DNA from: Hyphomicrobiales bacterium
GTDB taxonomy: Bacteria; Pseudomonadota; Alphaproteobacteria; Rhizobiales; Rhizobiaceae
Assembly (NCBI GenBank): GCA_900465915.1
Contig: UBKJ01000020.1
Coordinates: 42,400 to 106,399, forward strand
DNA length: 64,000 bases
Direction of reading: 5' to 3'
Below, in pieces: positions 51,989 through 60,332 of the stretch. The first letter of the stretch is position 1; each line of letters opens with the position of its first letter. The notes under the pieces are model-generated. The model was given only the letters and a program-made list of their open reading frames with translations, did not search any database and was not told the origin of the DNA. A program made the translations under genes and the position numbers.

Positions 51989-53186
51989 CGCGCAATTGCC
52001 GCCGGGCGGGCCGTGGCGCGTCTGGCTGGTGATGGGCGGGCGCGGCTCGGGCAAGACGCGGGCCGGGGCGGAATGGGCCTCGGGCATGGCGCTGGGCCTG
52101 CCGCCCTTTTCGGCGCGCGCCTGCGGCCATATCGCGCTGGTGGGCGAGACCTTCGCCGACGCGCGCGAGGTGATGGTGGACGGCCCGTCCGGCGTGCTGG
52201 CCGTGTCGCGGCTGTCGCGGCCGCGCTATGAGGCCTCGCGCCGCCGGCTCCTGTGGGACAACGGCGCGGTGGCCTCGCTCTATTCCTCCGAGGACCCCGA
52301 CAGCCTGCGCGGGCCGCAATTCGACGCCGCCTGGTGCGACGAGCTGGCCAAGTGGCGCCATCCGCAGGAGACCTGGGACATGCTGCAATTCGGCCTGCGG
52401 CTGGGCGAGCGGCCGCGCGCGGTGGTCACCACCACGCCGCGCGCCACGCCGCTTCTCAAGGCGCTGCTCGCCGACGAGGCGCTGGCCATGACCCATATGC
52501 GCACCGAGGAGAACGCCGCCAACCTCGCCGCCGGCTTCGTCGAGACGGTCAACCGCCTCTACGCCGGCACCCGGCTCGGCCGGCAGGAGCTGGACGGCGA
52601 GCTGATCGCCGAGCGCGCCGACGCGCTGTGGTCGCGCGACGGCGTCGAAAGCTGCTTCGAGGCCCATGCGCCGCCGCTGGTCCGCATCGTGGTGGCGGTG
52701 GACCCGCCGGCCTCGTCCGGCAAGGCGTCGGACGCCTGCGGCATCGTCGTCGCCGGCCTCGACGCCGACGGCGTCGGCCATGTGCTGGCCGACGAGAGCA
52801 TGGCCATGGCCAAGCCGCATCAATGGGCGCGGCGGGCCATCGCGCTCTATCGCCGGCACAAGGCCGACGCCGTGGTGGCCGAGGTCAACCAGGGCGGCGA
52901 GATGGTGGTCGCGGTGCTGGCCGCCGAGGACGCCGCCGTGCCGGTGCTGGCGCGCCGCGCCAGCCGCGGCAAGTGGCTGCGCGCCGAGCCGGTGGCGGCG
53001 CTCTACGAACAGGGCCGGGTGCGCCACGCCGGACGCTTTCCGGCGCTGGAGGACGAGATGTGCGACTTCGCCCCCGGCGGCCTGTCGGGCGGACGCTCGC
53101 CCGACCGGCTCGACGCGCTGGTCTGGGCGCTGGGCGAATTGATGCTGGGCGGCGAGGGCAAGCCGCGCATCCGCCGCTTCGGCTGA
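51894..53186 (+). CDS. GTA large terminase (packaging ATPase/nuclease), gp2
   Basis: The 430-residue protein has Walker A VMGGRGSGKTRAGAEWA, a Walker B-like FDAAWCDELAKW and a C-terminal RuvC-type nuclease (VVAVDPPASSGKASDACGIV, SPDRLDALVWALGELM). It cuts and pumps DNA into the prohead by the headful mode. The TTG start at 51894 gives a complete N-terminus; a later start is possible but would shorten it. The portal follows after 26 bases. Confidence 0.92.
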   Translation: MQKSARGKSWAAGLTRRHLVTAEKEWLLQARDAQLPPGGPWRVWLVMGGRGSGKTRAGAEWASGMALGLPPFSARACGHIALVGETFADAREVMVDGPSGVLAVSRLSRPRYEASRRRLLWDNGAVASLYSSEDPDSLRGPQFDAAWCDELAKWRHPQETWDMLQFGLRLGERPRAVVTTTPRATPLLKALLADEALAMTHMRTEENAANLAAGFVETVNRLYAGTRLGRQELDGELIAERADALWSRDGVESCFEAHAPPLVRIVVAVDPPASSGKASDACGIVVAGLDADGVGHVLADESMAMAKPHQWARRAIALYRRHKADAVVAEVNQGGEMVVAVLAAEDAAVPVLARRASRGKWLRAEPVAALYEQGRVRHAGRFPALEDEMCDFAPGGLSGGRSPDRLDALVWALGELMLGGEGKPRIRRFG

Positions 53187-53212
53187 TTTTCAAACCGATG
53201 AGAGGGCCGATC

Positions 53213-54418
53213 ATGGCATGGAATTGGGCATGGAACCGGGCATGGCGACGGCCCCGGCGCGAGCCGGACCGCGTCTCGGGCGCGACGCGCCAGACCAAGA
53301 TGGCGCAGGGTTTCGTCGCCCTGCATGTCGAGCGCGGCCCGTGCTGGATCGCGCGGGACTACGCCACGCTGGCGCGCGAGGGCTTCATGCGCAACCCGGT
53401 GGCGCATCGCTGCGTAAGGCTGGTGGCGGACGCCGCGGCAAGCGCCCCCTGGCTGCTCTACGAGGGCGCGGCCGAGCACGAGACGCATCCGCTGCTCGAC
53501 CTTCTCGCCCGGCCGCAGGGCGGGCTCGACGGGGCCACCTTCTTCGAGCGGCTCTACGGCCATCTGCTCCTGTCCGGCAACGCCTATGTCGAGCGCGTCG
53601 ACCTGCCGAGCGGCCGCAGCGAGCTGCATCTCCTGCGTCCCGAGCGCGTCACGGTGGAGACCGACGCCGACGGCTGGCCGCAGGCGCTGGCCTATCGCTC
53701 GGGCCATGGCGCGCGCCGCGTCGCCATCGGAACGCCGGCCGCGCCGGGGCTGCACCTGAAGCTGTTCCACCCGCTCGACGACCTCTACGGCTTTCCGCCG
53801 CTGGAGGCGGCGCTGACCGCGCTCGACATCCACAACGCCGCCGGCGCGTGGAACAAGTCGCTTCTGGACAATTCGGCGCGGCCCTCCGGCGCGCTGGTCT
53901 ATGCGCCCAAGGACGGCGGCAACCTGACCGAGGAGCAGTTCGACCGGCTCAAGACCGAGCTGGAGGAGGGCTATACCGGCGCCGGCGGCGCGGGCAAGCC
54001 GCTGCTTCTCGAAGGCGGGCTCGACTGGAAGGCCATGGGCTTCAGCCCGCAGGACATGGATTTCATCGAGGCGCGCAACGGCGCGGCGCGCGACATCGCG
54101 CTCGCCTTCGGCGTGCCGCCCATGCTGCTCGGCATTCCCGGCGACAACACCTATGCCAACTACGCCGAGGCCAACCGCGCCTTCTACCGCCTGACCGTGC
54201 TGCCGCTGATCGCCCGCACCGCCAAGGCGCTGAGCGCCTGGCTGTCGCCGGTCTTCGGCGGCGAATTGCGGCTCGAGCACGACCTCGACCGCATCGACGG
54301 CCTGTCCGCCGAGCGCGACGCGCTGTGGCGGCGGGTGTCGGAGGCGAATTTCCTCGACGACGACGAGAAGCGCGATGCGGTCGGCTACCAGCCGCAGGCG
54401 CGAAGGAGGTTGACGTGA
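53213..54418 (+). CDS. GTA portal protein, HK97 family, gp3
   Basis: The 401-residue portal has the family features RNPVAHRCVRLVADAAASAP, LYGHLLLSGNAYVERV, GLDWKAMGFSPQDMDFIEAR and FGVPPMLLGIPGDNTYANYA. It forms the dodecameric ring through which DNA enters and leaves the capsid. ATG at 53213 (MAWNWAWN) or 53198 (MRGPIMAWN) are both possible. It ends overlapping gp3.5 by 4 bases. Confidence 0.94.
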   Translation: MAWNWAWNRAWRRPRREPDRVSGATRQTKMAQGFVALHVERGPCWIARDYATLAREGFMRNPVAHRCVRLVADAAASAPWLLYEGAAEHETHPLLDLLARPQGGLDGATFFERLYGHLLLSGNAYVERVDLPSGRSELHLLRPERVTVETDADGWPQALAYRSGHGARRVAIGTPAAPGLHLKLFHPLDDLYGFPPLEAALTALDIHNAAGAWNKSLLDNSARPSGALVYAPKDGGNLTEEQFDRLKTELEEGYTGAGGAGKPLLLEGGLDWKAMGFSPQDMDFIEARNGAARDIALAFGVPPMLLGIPGDNTYANYAEANRAFYRLTVLPLIARTAKALSAWLSPVFGGELRLEHDLDRIDGLSAERDALWRRVSEANFLDDDEKRDAVGYQPQARRRLT

Positions 54419-54771
54419 GCAACTGGAACGACATCGGCCTGACCTCGGACGCCGCCTGGCTGTGGTGCGCCAAGGCCTCGGGCGCGGTGGCGGGCTCGGC
54501 CGTGTCGCTGGCCTATGTGCTGCCGCGCGGCAAGCGCGAGGCGGCGATCCGCTTCGCGGTCGGCATCATCTGCGGGCTGGTCTTCGGCGGCGCGGCGGGG
54601 GCCAAGCTCGCGGCCGTCCTGGAGCTGGGCGAGGCGCTCGGCCGGCCCGAGCTGATGCTGGCCGGATCGGCGGCGGCGAGCCTCGCCGCCTGGTCGGCGC
54701 TGGGCGTCTTCAACCGCTTCGCCGAAAGGCTGAAGCGCCGCCTGCCCTGGGAGGCCGCCCATGACGATTGA
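54415..54771 (+). CDS. GTA gp3.5-position membrane protein (DUF6107-like)
   Basis: The 118-residue product uses a GTG start at 54415 (GTGA overlap) with AAGGAGG upstream. Two to three membrane helices are predicted (SGAVAGSAVSLAYVL, AVGIICGLVFGGAAGAKLAA, ASLAAWSALGVF). It occupies the place of g3.5 between portal and protease and resembles DUF6107-type proteins of rhizobial GTAs. Its role is not known; it overlaps the protease gene by 11 bases. Confidence 0.8.
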   Translation: MSNWNDIGLTSDAAWLWCAKASGAVAGSAVSLAYVLPRGKREAAIRFAVGIICGLVFGGAAGAKLAAVLELGEALGRPELMLAGSAAASLAAWSALGVFNRFAERLKRRLPWEAAHDD

Positions 54772-55333
54772 CGGACTGGAGATGATGATTGACGGGCTGG
54801 AGATCAAGCGCGCCGCGCCGGCCGTTGTCGGGGTGGAGACGGAGGGCGTCTTCACCGGCTACGCCAGCCTGTTCGGGCTGACCGATCTCGGCGGCGACGT
54901 GGTCGAGCGCGGCGCCTTCGCCCGCTCGTTGGCCGCGCGCGGGGCCGCCGGCGTGCGCATGCTCTGGCAGCACGAGGCCGGCCAGCCCATCGGCGTCTGG
55001 ACGGTGCTGAGGGAGGACGCGCGCGGCCTCTATGTCGAGGGCCGGCTGGCCAAAGGCGTGGCGCGGGCGCGCGAGGCGCTGGCCCTGATGCGCGAGGGCG
55101 GGCTCGACGGGCTCTCCATCGGCTTCCGCACCGTGCGCGCCCGCAAGGACGCCCATACCGGCCTGCGCCACATAATCGAGGCCGATCTTTGGGAAATCTC
55201 GGTGGTGACGTTTCCCATGCTGCCGCAGGCGCGGCTCTGCGCCGTGAAGATGCGGCCGCCGACCGGGCGGCCGCTGGAGAGGGGCCTCGCGCGGCGTCTG
55301 CGCGCGGCGTCGGGACTGATGATCCGCAACTGA
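54761..55333 (+). CDS. GTA prohead protease, HK97 family, gp4
   Basis: The 190-residue serine protease matures the capsid by removing the delta domain of gp5. VFTGYASLFGLTDLGGDVVE, the catalytic histidine in RMLWQHEAGQPIG and the serine in LDGLSIGFRTVRAR are intact. The first codons are a 21-base near-duplication (MTIDGLE then MMIDGLE), so a start at 54761 or at the second copy is possible. It precedes the capsid gene by 15 bases. Confidence 0.92.
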   Translation: MTIDGLEMMIDGLEIKRAAPAVVGVETEGVFTGYASLFGLTDLGGDVVERGAFARSLAARGAAGVRMLWQHEAGQPIGVWTVLREDARGLYVEGRLAKGVARAREALALMREGGLDGLSIGFRTVRARKDAHTGLRHIIEADLWEISVVTFPMLPQARLCAVKMRPPTGRPLERGLARRLRAASGLMIRN

Positions 55334-55348
55334 AAGAACAGGACCAGA

Positions 55349-56623
55349 ATGGAAAAGATTCTTGCCGCCCCGCTCGAGAAGAAGAGCGTGGAGACGAAGG
55401 CGCTCGCCCATGAGCAGGGCTTTGACGGCGACGTCGCCGGGGCTTTCGACGAATTCATGACCGCCTTCGCCGCCTTCCGCGAGGCCAATGACGAGCGGCT
55501 GAAGAAGGTGGAGAAGAACGCCGACGCCGACGTTCTCCTGCGCGAGAAGGTCGACCGCATCAACCGCGCCCTCGACGAGCAGAAGCAGGCGCTGGACCAG
55601 ATGGCGCTGCGCGGCGCCCGCCCGCCGCTTTCGGGCGCCGACCCCGCCGCCGGCCGCGAGCACAAGCAGGCCTTCGACGGCTATGTGCGCCGCGGCGACG
55701 AGGCGGGGCTGCACGCGGTCGAGCGCAAGGCGCATTCCTACGCGTCGGGGCCGGACGGCGGCTATCTGGTGCCGGCCGAACTGGAAGCCGAGATCGGCCG
55801 CCGGCTCGCCACGCTGTCGCCCATCCGCGGCGTCTCCAGCGTGCGGCAGGTGTCGTCGGCGGTGCTGAAGAAGCCCTTCTCCACCGGCGGCCCGTCGGTG
55901 GGCTGGGTCGGCGAGACCGACGCCCGCCCGCAGACCAATTCGGCCAAGCTGACCGAATTGCAGTTCCCCACCATGGAGATCTACGCCATGCCGGCGGCGA
56001 CCTCCTCGCTGCTCGACGACGCGGCGGTGGACGTCGAGCGCTGGATCGCCGACGAGGTCGAGACCGCCTTCGCCGAGCAGGAGGGCGCGGCCTTCGTCAA
56101 CGGCGACGGCGTCAACAAGCCGCGCGGCTTCCTCAATTACGGCAGCGTGGCGGATGCGGCCTGGGTCTGGGGCAAGCTCGGCCATGTCGCCACCGGCGTC
56201 GCCGGCGGCTGGCCCGCGACCGACCCGTCCGACAAGCTGATCGAGCTGGTCTATTCGCTCAAGGCCGGCTATCGCCAGAACGCCAGCTTCGTCATGAACC
56301 GCAAGACGCAGTCGGTGCTGCGCAAGCTCAAGGACCGGCAGGGCAACTATCTCTGGCAGCCGCCGGCGGCGGTGGGCGACAAGGCCTCGCTGATGGGCTT
56401 CGGCCTGGTCGAGGCCGAGCACATGCCCGACGTCGCCGCCGACGCCACGGCCATCGCCTTCGGCGATTTCGGGCGCGGCTACCTGGTGGTCGACCGCATC
56501 GGCGTGCGCGTGCTGCGCGATCCCTATTCCGCCAAGCCCTATGTGCTGTTCTACACCACCAAGCGCGTCGGCGGCGGGGTGCAGGACTTCGAGGCCATCA
56601 AGCTGATGAAGTTCAGCGCCTGA
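55349..56623 (+). CDS. GTA major capsid protein, HK97 fold, gp5
   Basis: The 424-residue protein has an N-terminal coiled-coil delta domain (about 1-110; DEFMTAFAAFREANDERLKK), expected to be cut off by gp4. The HK97 capsid domain follows (GGYLVPAELEAEIGRRLATL, NRKTQSVLRKLKDRQGNYLW, GDFGRGYLVVDRIGVRVLRD). It forms the small GTA head. AGGA precedes the ATG. The next gene is 150 bases on, the longest gap in the operon. Confidence 0.94.
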   Translation: MEKILAAPLEKKSVETKALAHEQGFDGDVAGAFDEFMTAFAAFREANDERLKKVEKNADADVLLREKVDRINRALDEQKQALDQMALRGARPPLSGADPAAGREHKQAFDGYVRRGDEAGLHAVERKAHSYASGPDGGYLVPAELEAEIGRRLATLSPIRGVSSVRQVSSAVLKKPFSTGGPSVGWVGETDARPQTNSAKLTELQFPTMEIYAMPAATSSLLDDAAVDVERWIADEVETAFAEQEGAAFVNGDGVNKPRGFLNYGSVADAAWVWGKLGHVATGVAGGWPATDPSDKLIELVYSLKAGYRQNASFVMNRKTQSVLRKLKDRQGNYLWQPPAAVGDKASLMGFGLVEAEHMPDVAADATAIAFGDFGRGYLVVDRIGVRVLRDPYSAKPYVLFYTTKRVGGGVQDFEAIKLMKFSA

Positions 56624-56773
56624 TGAACCGGCCGCCCGGTAACCTTGCCGGGCGGCCTTCGCCCTTTCCTGCCGGTTCTGGCAGTTGGATTCGCCGCCGC
56701 GGCGCGATGAATCTCTTTGTGGGGCGTTCTGCGTAACCGACTGATTTGGAAGTTATCTTTCAGGGGAAATCCG

Positions 56774-57331
56774 ATGACGATGTTTCTTGTCACGCCGCCG
56801 GCGCACGAGCCGGTGACGATCGCCGACGCGCGCGCCTATCTGCGAATCTCCACCGATTCCGACGACGACCTGCTGCGTCGCCTTATCGCCGCCGCCCGCG
56901 AGACCGTCGAGGCGGAGACGGGCCTGGCGCTGGTCGACCAGACCTGGCGGCTGCGCGTCGACCGCTGGCCGCGCTCGGGCCGGCTGGCGCTGTTCCGCTA
57001 TCCGGTCAAGAGCGTCGTCTCCGTGGTGGCCTATCGCGCCGACGGCTCGGCGATCGCCTTCCAGCCGGAGGAGTTCGTGCTGCATCACGGCCGCCGGCCG
57101 CAGCGGCTCTACATGGCGCAATATCCCGACGCGTCGTCCTTCACCGGGCTGGAGGTGGATTTCGTCGCCGGCTTCGGCGAGACCGGCGTCGAGACGCCCG
57201 ACGCGCTCAAGCAGGCCATATTGAGCCTGACCGCGCATCTCTACGAGACCCGCGCCGCCACCGATGCGCCGGCCGCGATCCCGCCCGCCGTCGGCCGTAT
57301 GGTCGACGCCTGGCGGCGGGTGTCGCTGTGA
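56774..57331 (+). CDS. GTA head-tail connector, gp6
   Basis: The 185-residue product starts at 56774 after AGGGGAAA. It begins TMFLVTPPAHEPVTIADARA with YLRISTDSDDDLLRRLIAAA next, the gp6/phiE125 gp8 connector pattern. It also contains VDFVAGFGETGVETPDALKQ and ends in AVGRMVDAWRRVSL. It forms the adaptor ring below the portal. It overlaps gp7 by 4 bases (GTGA). Confidence 0.92.
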   Translation: MTMFLVTPPAHEPVTIADARAYLRISTDSDDDLLRRLIAAARETVEAETGLALVDQTWRLRVDRWPRSGRLALFRYPVKSVVSVVAYRADGSAIAFQPEEFVLHHGRRPQRLYMAQYPDASSFTGLEVDFVAGFGETGVETPDALKQAILSLTAHLYETRAATDAPAAIPPAVGRMVDAWRRVSL

Positions 57332-57666
57332 CCCATACGCTGTTCATCGATCCGGGCCTGCTCAAGGCGGAGCTCGTGCTGGAGCGGATGACGCCCGCGC
57401 CCGACGGCATGGGCGGCTACGCCGAGGCGTGGAGCGAGCTGGCCGTGGTCTGGGGCCGGATCGAGCCCGTCTCCACGGCGCAGCGCGATTTCGGCGTCCG
57501 GCCGCGGCCCGAGGTCACGCACCGCATCTTCCTGCGCTTCCGCGACGACGTCGAGAACGGCATGCGGCTGCGCCGCGGCGACCGCCTCTTCGCCGTCCGC
57601 GCCGTCCACGATCCCGACGAGAGCGGCCGCTACCTGGTCTGCCTCGCCGTGGAGGAGGGGCGATGA
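57328..57666 (+). CDS. GTA head-tail adaptor/closure protein, gp7
   Basis: The 112-residue product from the GTG at 57328 has the short beta-rich form of phage head closure proteins: LERMTPAPDGMGGYAEAWSE, WGRIEPVSTAQR, HRIFLRFRDDV and GDRLFAVRAVHDPDESGRYL. It seals the head and links it with the tail. It overlaps the next small frame by 4 bases. Confidence 0.9.
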   Translation: MTHTLFIDPGLLKAELVLERMTPAPDGMGGYAEAWSELAVVWGRIEPVSTAQRDFGVRPRPEVTHRIFLRFRDDVENGMRLRRGDRLFAVRAVHDPDESGRYLVCLAVEEGR

Positions 57667-57854
57667 ACCTCACCATGAAACTCACGCTCGACGGTCTGGT
57701 CCGGGCGTTGCGCTGGCGGGCCATCTCCGCCGGCGAGCCTGCGGCCGTGGATGCGGCCATTCACCATGCAACCGGGGGAGACTGGCATGAACGGAGCGGC
57801 GGCATTGCAGAAGGCCCTGTTCGAGGCCTTGAAGAACGACGGCCAACTGATTGA
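57663..57854 (+). CDS. Possible extra small GTA gene between gp7 and gp8
   Basis: A 63-residue frame starts at 57663 with ATGA overlap and GAGGAGGGG upstream: MNLTMKLTLDGLVRALRWRA. The first 30 residues look like a real helical protein (L-x-G-L-V-R-A-L-R-W-R). It overlaps the first 68 bases of gp8. The site and signals support translation, but the second half (GGDWHERSGGIAEGP) may be only the shadow of gp8. Confidence 0.45.
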   Translation: MNLTMKLTLDGLVRALRWRAISAGEPAAVDAAIHHATGGDWHERSGGIAEGPVRGLEERRPTD

Positions 57855-58194
57855 AATCCTGGGCGGGGCGCGGGTCTATGACCAGGTCCCGCCGCGCGCC
57901 TCCTTTCCCTATGTCACGCTGGGCGACACCGTGAGCCGCGACTGGAGCACGGCCAGCGAGGCGGGCGGCGAGCATTTTCTCAACATCCGCATATGGGCGC
58001 GGGAAAGCGGGCGCAAGCGCGTGCTGGACATCGCCGCGCGCATCGCGACCCGGCTCGACGAAAGCCCGGTGACGCCCGACGGGCACCGGCTGGTCAACCT
58101 GATGCTGACCGAGGTGCTGACCCGCGCCGTCGACGGGCTGGGCGGCTATCTCGGCGCCATGCGCTACCGCGCCGTGACCGAACCCGCATTGTGA
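57787..58194 (+). CDS. GTA tail terminator/DUF3168 protein, gp8
   Basis: The 135-residue product starts at 57787 with GGGGGAG upstream. AALQKALFEALKNDGQLIEI, LGGARVYDQVPPRASFPYVT and LGDTVSRDWSTASEAGGEHF are the DUF3168 signature. The protein finishes the tail tube or joins tail and head. It belongs to the usual g6-g7-g8-g9 order. Confidence 0.92.
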   Translation: MNGAAALQKALFEALKNDGQLIEILGGARVYDQVPPRASFPYVTLGDTVSRDWSTASEAGGEHFLNIRIWARESGRKRVLDIAARIATRLDESPVTPDGHRLVNLMLTEVLTRAVDGLGGYLGAMRYRAVTEPAL

Positions 58195-58217
58195 AATTGT
58201 AGAAGAAGGAGACCGAC

Positions 58218-58631
58218 ATGGCGGCCCAGAGAGGCAAGGACATCCTGCTCAAGACCGCGAACAGCGGCGGCGTCTACGAGACCTGCGCCGGCCTGCGCAC
58301 CAAGCGCATCGCCTTCAACGCCGAGACGGTGGACGTGACCGACGCCGATTCCGCCGGCCGCTGGCGGCAGTTGCTGGCCGGCAGCGGCGTGCAGCGCGCG
58401 GCGATCAGCGGCGCGGGCATCTTCAAGGACGCGGCCTCGGACGCGCTGATCCGGCGCGTCTTCTTCGACGGCGAAATCCGCGACTGGCGCGTCGTCCTGC
58501 CGGATTTCGGCACGGTCAGCGGCCCGTTCCAGGTCGTGGCGCTGGAATATGGCGGCGGCCACGACGCCGAGATGACCTTCGAGATCGCGCTCGAATCCGC
58601 CGGTCCCATCGCCTTCGGGGAAACGCCATGA
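58218..58631 (+). CDS. GTA major tail tube protein (TP901-1 family), gp9
   Basis: The 137-residue product starts after GGAG. GKDILLKTANSGGVYETCAG, DVTDADSAGRWRQLLAGSGV and GPFQVVALEYGGGHDAEMTF are typical of the TP901-1 major tail protein. It polymerises into the tail tube. It overlaps gp10 by 4 bases. Confidence 0.93.
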   Translation: MAAQRGKDILLKTANSGGVYETCAGLRTKRIAFNAETVDVTDADSAGRWRQLLAGSGVQRAAISGAGIFKDAASDALIRRVFFDGEIRDWRVVLPDFGTVSGPFQVVALEYGGGHDAEMTFEIALESAGPIAFGETP

Positions 58632-58972
58632 GCGCCAACCGCCATCGCGGCGAGGTCTCGGCCCGGCTCGACGGCCGCGACTGGACCCTGTGCCTGACGC
58701 TGGGCGCGCTGGCCGAGCTGGAAAGCGCCTTCGAGGCCGAGGACCTTACGGCGCTGGTGGCGCGCTTTTCCGGCGGGCGGCTGTCGGCGCGCGACATGCG
58801 CCGCATCCTGGTCGCGGGCCTGCGCGGCGGCGGCCACAGCCTGACCGACGAGGACGTGGCCGACATGCGCGCCGAGGGCGGGGCGGCCGGCTACGCCCGC
58901 ATCGTCTCCGAGCTGCTGACCGCCACTTTCGGCGGCGCGGAAGCCTCCGAAAGCGCCCAGCCAAACCCTTGA
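58628..58972 (+). CDS. GTA gp10-family tail assembly protein
   Basis: The 114-residue product has the GTA_gp10 pattern NRHRGEVSARLDGRDWTLCL and TLGALAELESAFEAEDLTAL, then GGRLSARDMRRILVAGLRGG. In phages of this layout the gene codes for a tail assembly chaperone that loads the tape measure. It ends in a TTGA overlap with the next small gene. Confidence 0.92.
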   Translation: MSANRHRGEVSARLDGRDWTLCLTLGALAELESAFEAEDLTALVARFSGGRLSARDMRRILVAGLRGGGHSLTDEDVADMRAEGGAAGYARIVSELLTATFGGAEASESAQPNP

Positions 58973-59169
58973 GCGCCGCAGCCGGCCCGCAGCCTTTCCC
59001 CTGGGAAGAGGCGATGCGGGCGGGAATGGGCCGGCTGCGGCTTTCCCCGCGCGATTTCTGGGCCATGACCCCGCGCGAGCTTTCGGCGGCGCTGGGCTGC
59101 GCCGCCCGCCCCGACGCGCCGTCGCGCCCGGCGCTCGAAGCGCTGATGCGCGCCTTTCCCGACAGGTGA
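58969..59169 (+). CDS. Small phage tail assembly chaperone (GTA gp10.1 type)
   Basis: The 66-residue frame begins with a TTG at 58969 inside the gp10 stop (TTGA). FPWEEAMRAGMGRLRLSPRD, then FWAMTPRELSAALG, is the TAC/DUF2376 motif with its conserved tryptophan and S-P-x-x-F-W. The motif starts before the first ATG (59012), which supports the TTG start. It lies 3 bases before the tape measure gene, like the second chaperone of lambda-like tails. Confidence 0.85.
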   Translation: MSAAAGPQPFPWEEAMRAGMGRLRLSPRDFWAMTPRELSAALGCAARPDAPSRPALEALMRAFPDR

Positions 59170-59172
59170 TCC

Positions 59173-59721
59173 ATGACCGACCAGACCGTGACCGTCTCCG
59201 TCGAGGCGGACACCAGCGCCTTCGACCGGGCGCTGACCGACCTCGAAAAAAGCTCGTCGCGCTTCGGCGGCGCGCTGACCTCGGCCCTCAAGGGGGCCAT
59301 CGTCTCCGGCAAGGGGCTGGAGGACGTGCTGCGCGGCCTGGCCTCCAGCCTCGCCGGCAGCGCGCTTTCCGCCGGCCTGCAGCCGCTGCAATCCATGGCC
59401 TCGTCGATGATGTCGGGCCTGACCGCCGGCCTGCGCGGCGTCATCCCCTTCGCCAAGGGCGGCGTGGTGTCGAGCCCGACCTATTTCGGCATGGGCGGCG
59501 GCGCGCTCGGCCTCACCGGCGAGGCGGGGGCGGAGGCGATCCTGCCGCTGGCGCGCGGCGCCGACGGCCGGCTCGGCGTGGCCGGCGGAAGCGGCGGCGC
59601 GCGGCCGGTGCAGGTGGTGTTCAACATGACCTCGCCCGACGCGTCCTCGTTCCAGAAATCCGAGGCGCAGCTTTCCGCCATGCTGGCGGGGGCGGTGCGG
59701 CGCGGCGCGCGGAGGCTGTGA
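59173..59721 (+). CDS. GTA tail tape measure protein, gp11
   Basis: The 182-residue protein is short compared with phage tape measures but usual for GTAs, whose tails are short. It opens with VSVEADTSAFDRALTDLEKS, has glycine/alanine-rich helices (LRGLASSLAGSALSAGLQPL), and ends with GEAGAEAILPLARGADGRLG, a family tail motif. It sets tail length. Its stop overlaps the next ATG by one base. Confidence 0.92.
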   Translation: MTDQTVTVSVEADTSAFDRALTDLEKSSSRFGGALTSALKGAIVSGKGLEDVLRGLASSLAGSALSAGLQPLQSMASSMMSGLTAGLRGVIPFAKGGVVSSPTYFGMGGGALGLTGEAGAEAILPLARGADGRLGVAGGSGGARPVQVVFNMTSPDASSFQKSEAQLSAMLAGAVRRGARRL

Positions 59722-60332
59722 TGGACGAGGCTTTCCACGACGTGCGCTTTCCGCTCTCCGTCTCCTTCGGCTCCACCGGCGGGCCGGAATGGCGCAACGA
59801 GATCGTCACGCTGACCTCGGGGCTCGAGAAGCGCAACGCCCGCTGGGCCCATTCCCGCCGCCATTACGACGCCGGCACCGGCCTGCGCTCGCTCGACGAC
59901 CTGCGCGCGGTGCTGGCCTTCTTCGAGGCGCGGCGCGGCTCGCTGCACGCCTTCCGCTTCCGCGACCCGTTCGACTTCTCGTCGTCCTCGGCCGTCCCGT
60001 CGCCGCTCGACCAGACCATCGGCGTCGGCGACGGGACGGCCGCGCGCTTCACGCTGAGCAAGCGCTACGGCGACTACGACCGGCCCATCACCCTGCCGGT
60101 GGAGGGCTCCGTCGTCGCGGCGGTGGGCGGCGTGGCGGTCGCGGATTTCACGCTCGACGCGCTTTCCGGCGTCGTCACCTTCGCCACGCCGCCCGCGCCG
60201 GGCATGGCGGTCACCGCCGGCTTCCTGTTCGACGTGCCGGCGCGCTTCGACGCCGACCGGCTTTCTGCCAGCATCGCCTCGTTCCAGGCCGGCGAGATCC
60301 CCTCCATCCCCATCGTCGAGGTCAAGACATGA
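59721..60332 (+). CDS. GTA distal tail protein, DUF2460, gp12
   Basis: The 203-residue product MDEAFHDVRFPLSVSFGSTG is a typical DUF2460 (TIGR02217) start; NARWAHSRRHYDAGTGLRSL and FRFRDPFDFSSSS complete it. The protein forms the distal tail ring. It overlaps gp13 by 4 bases (ATGA). Confidence 0.94.
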   Translation: MDEAFHDVRFPLSVSFGSTGGPEWRNEIVTLTSGLEKRNARWAHSRRHYDAGTGLRSLDDLRAVLAFFEARRGSLHAFRFRDPFDFSSSSAVPSPLDQTIGVGDGTAARFTLSKRYGDYDRPITLPVEGSVVAAVGGVAVADFTLDALSGVVTFATPPAPGMAVTAGFLFDVPARFDADRLSASIASFQAGEIPSIPIVEVKT

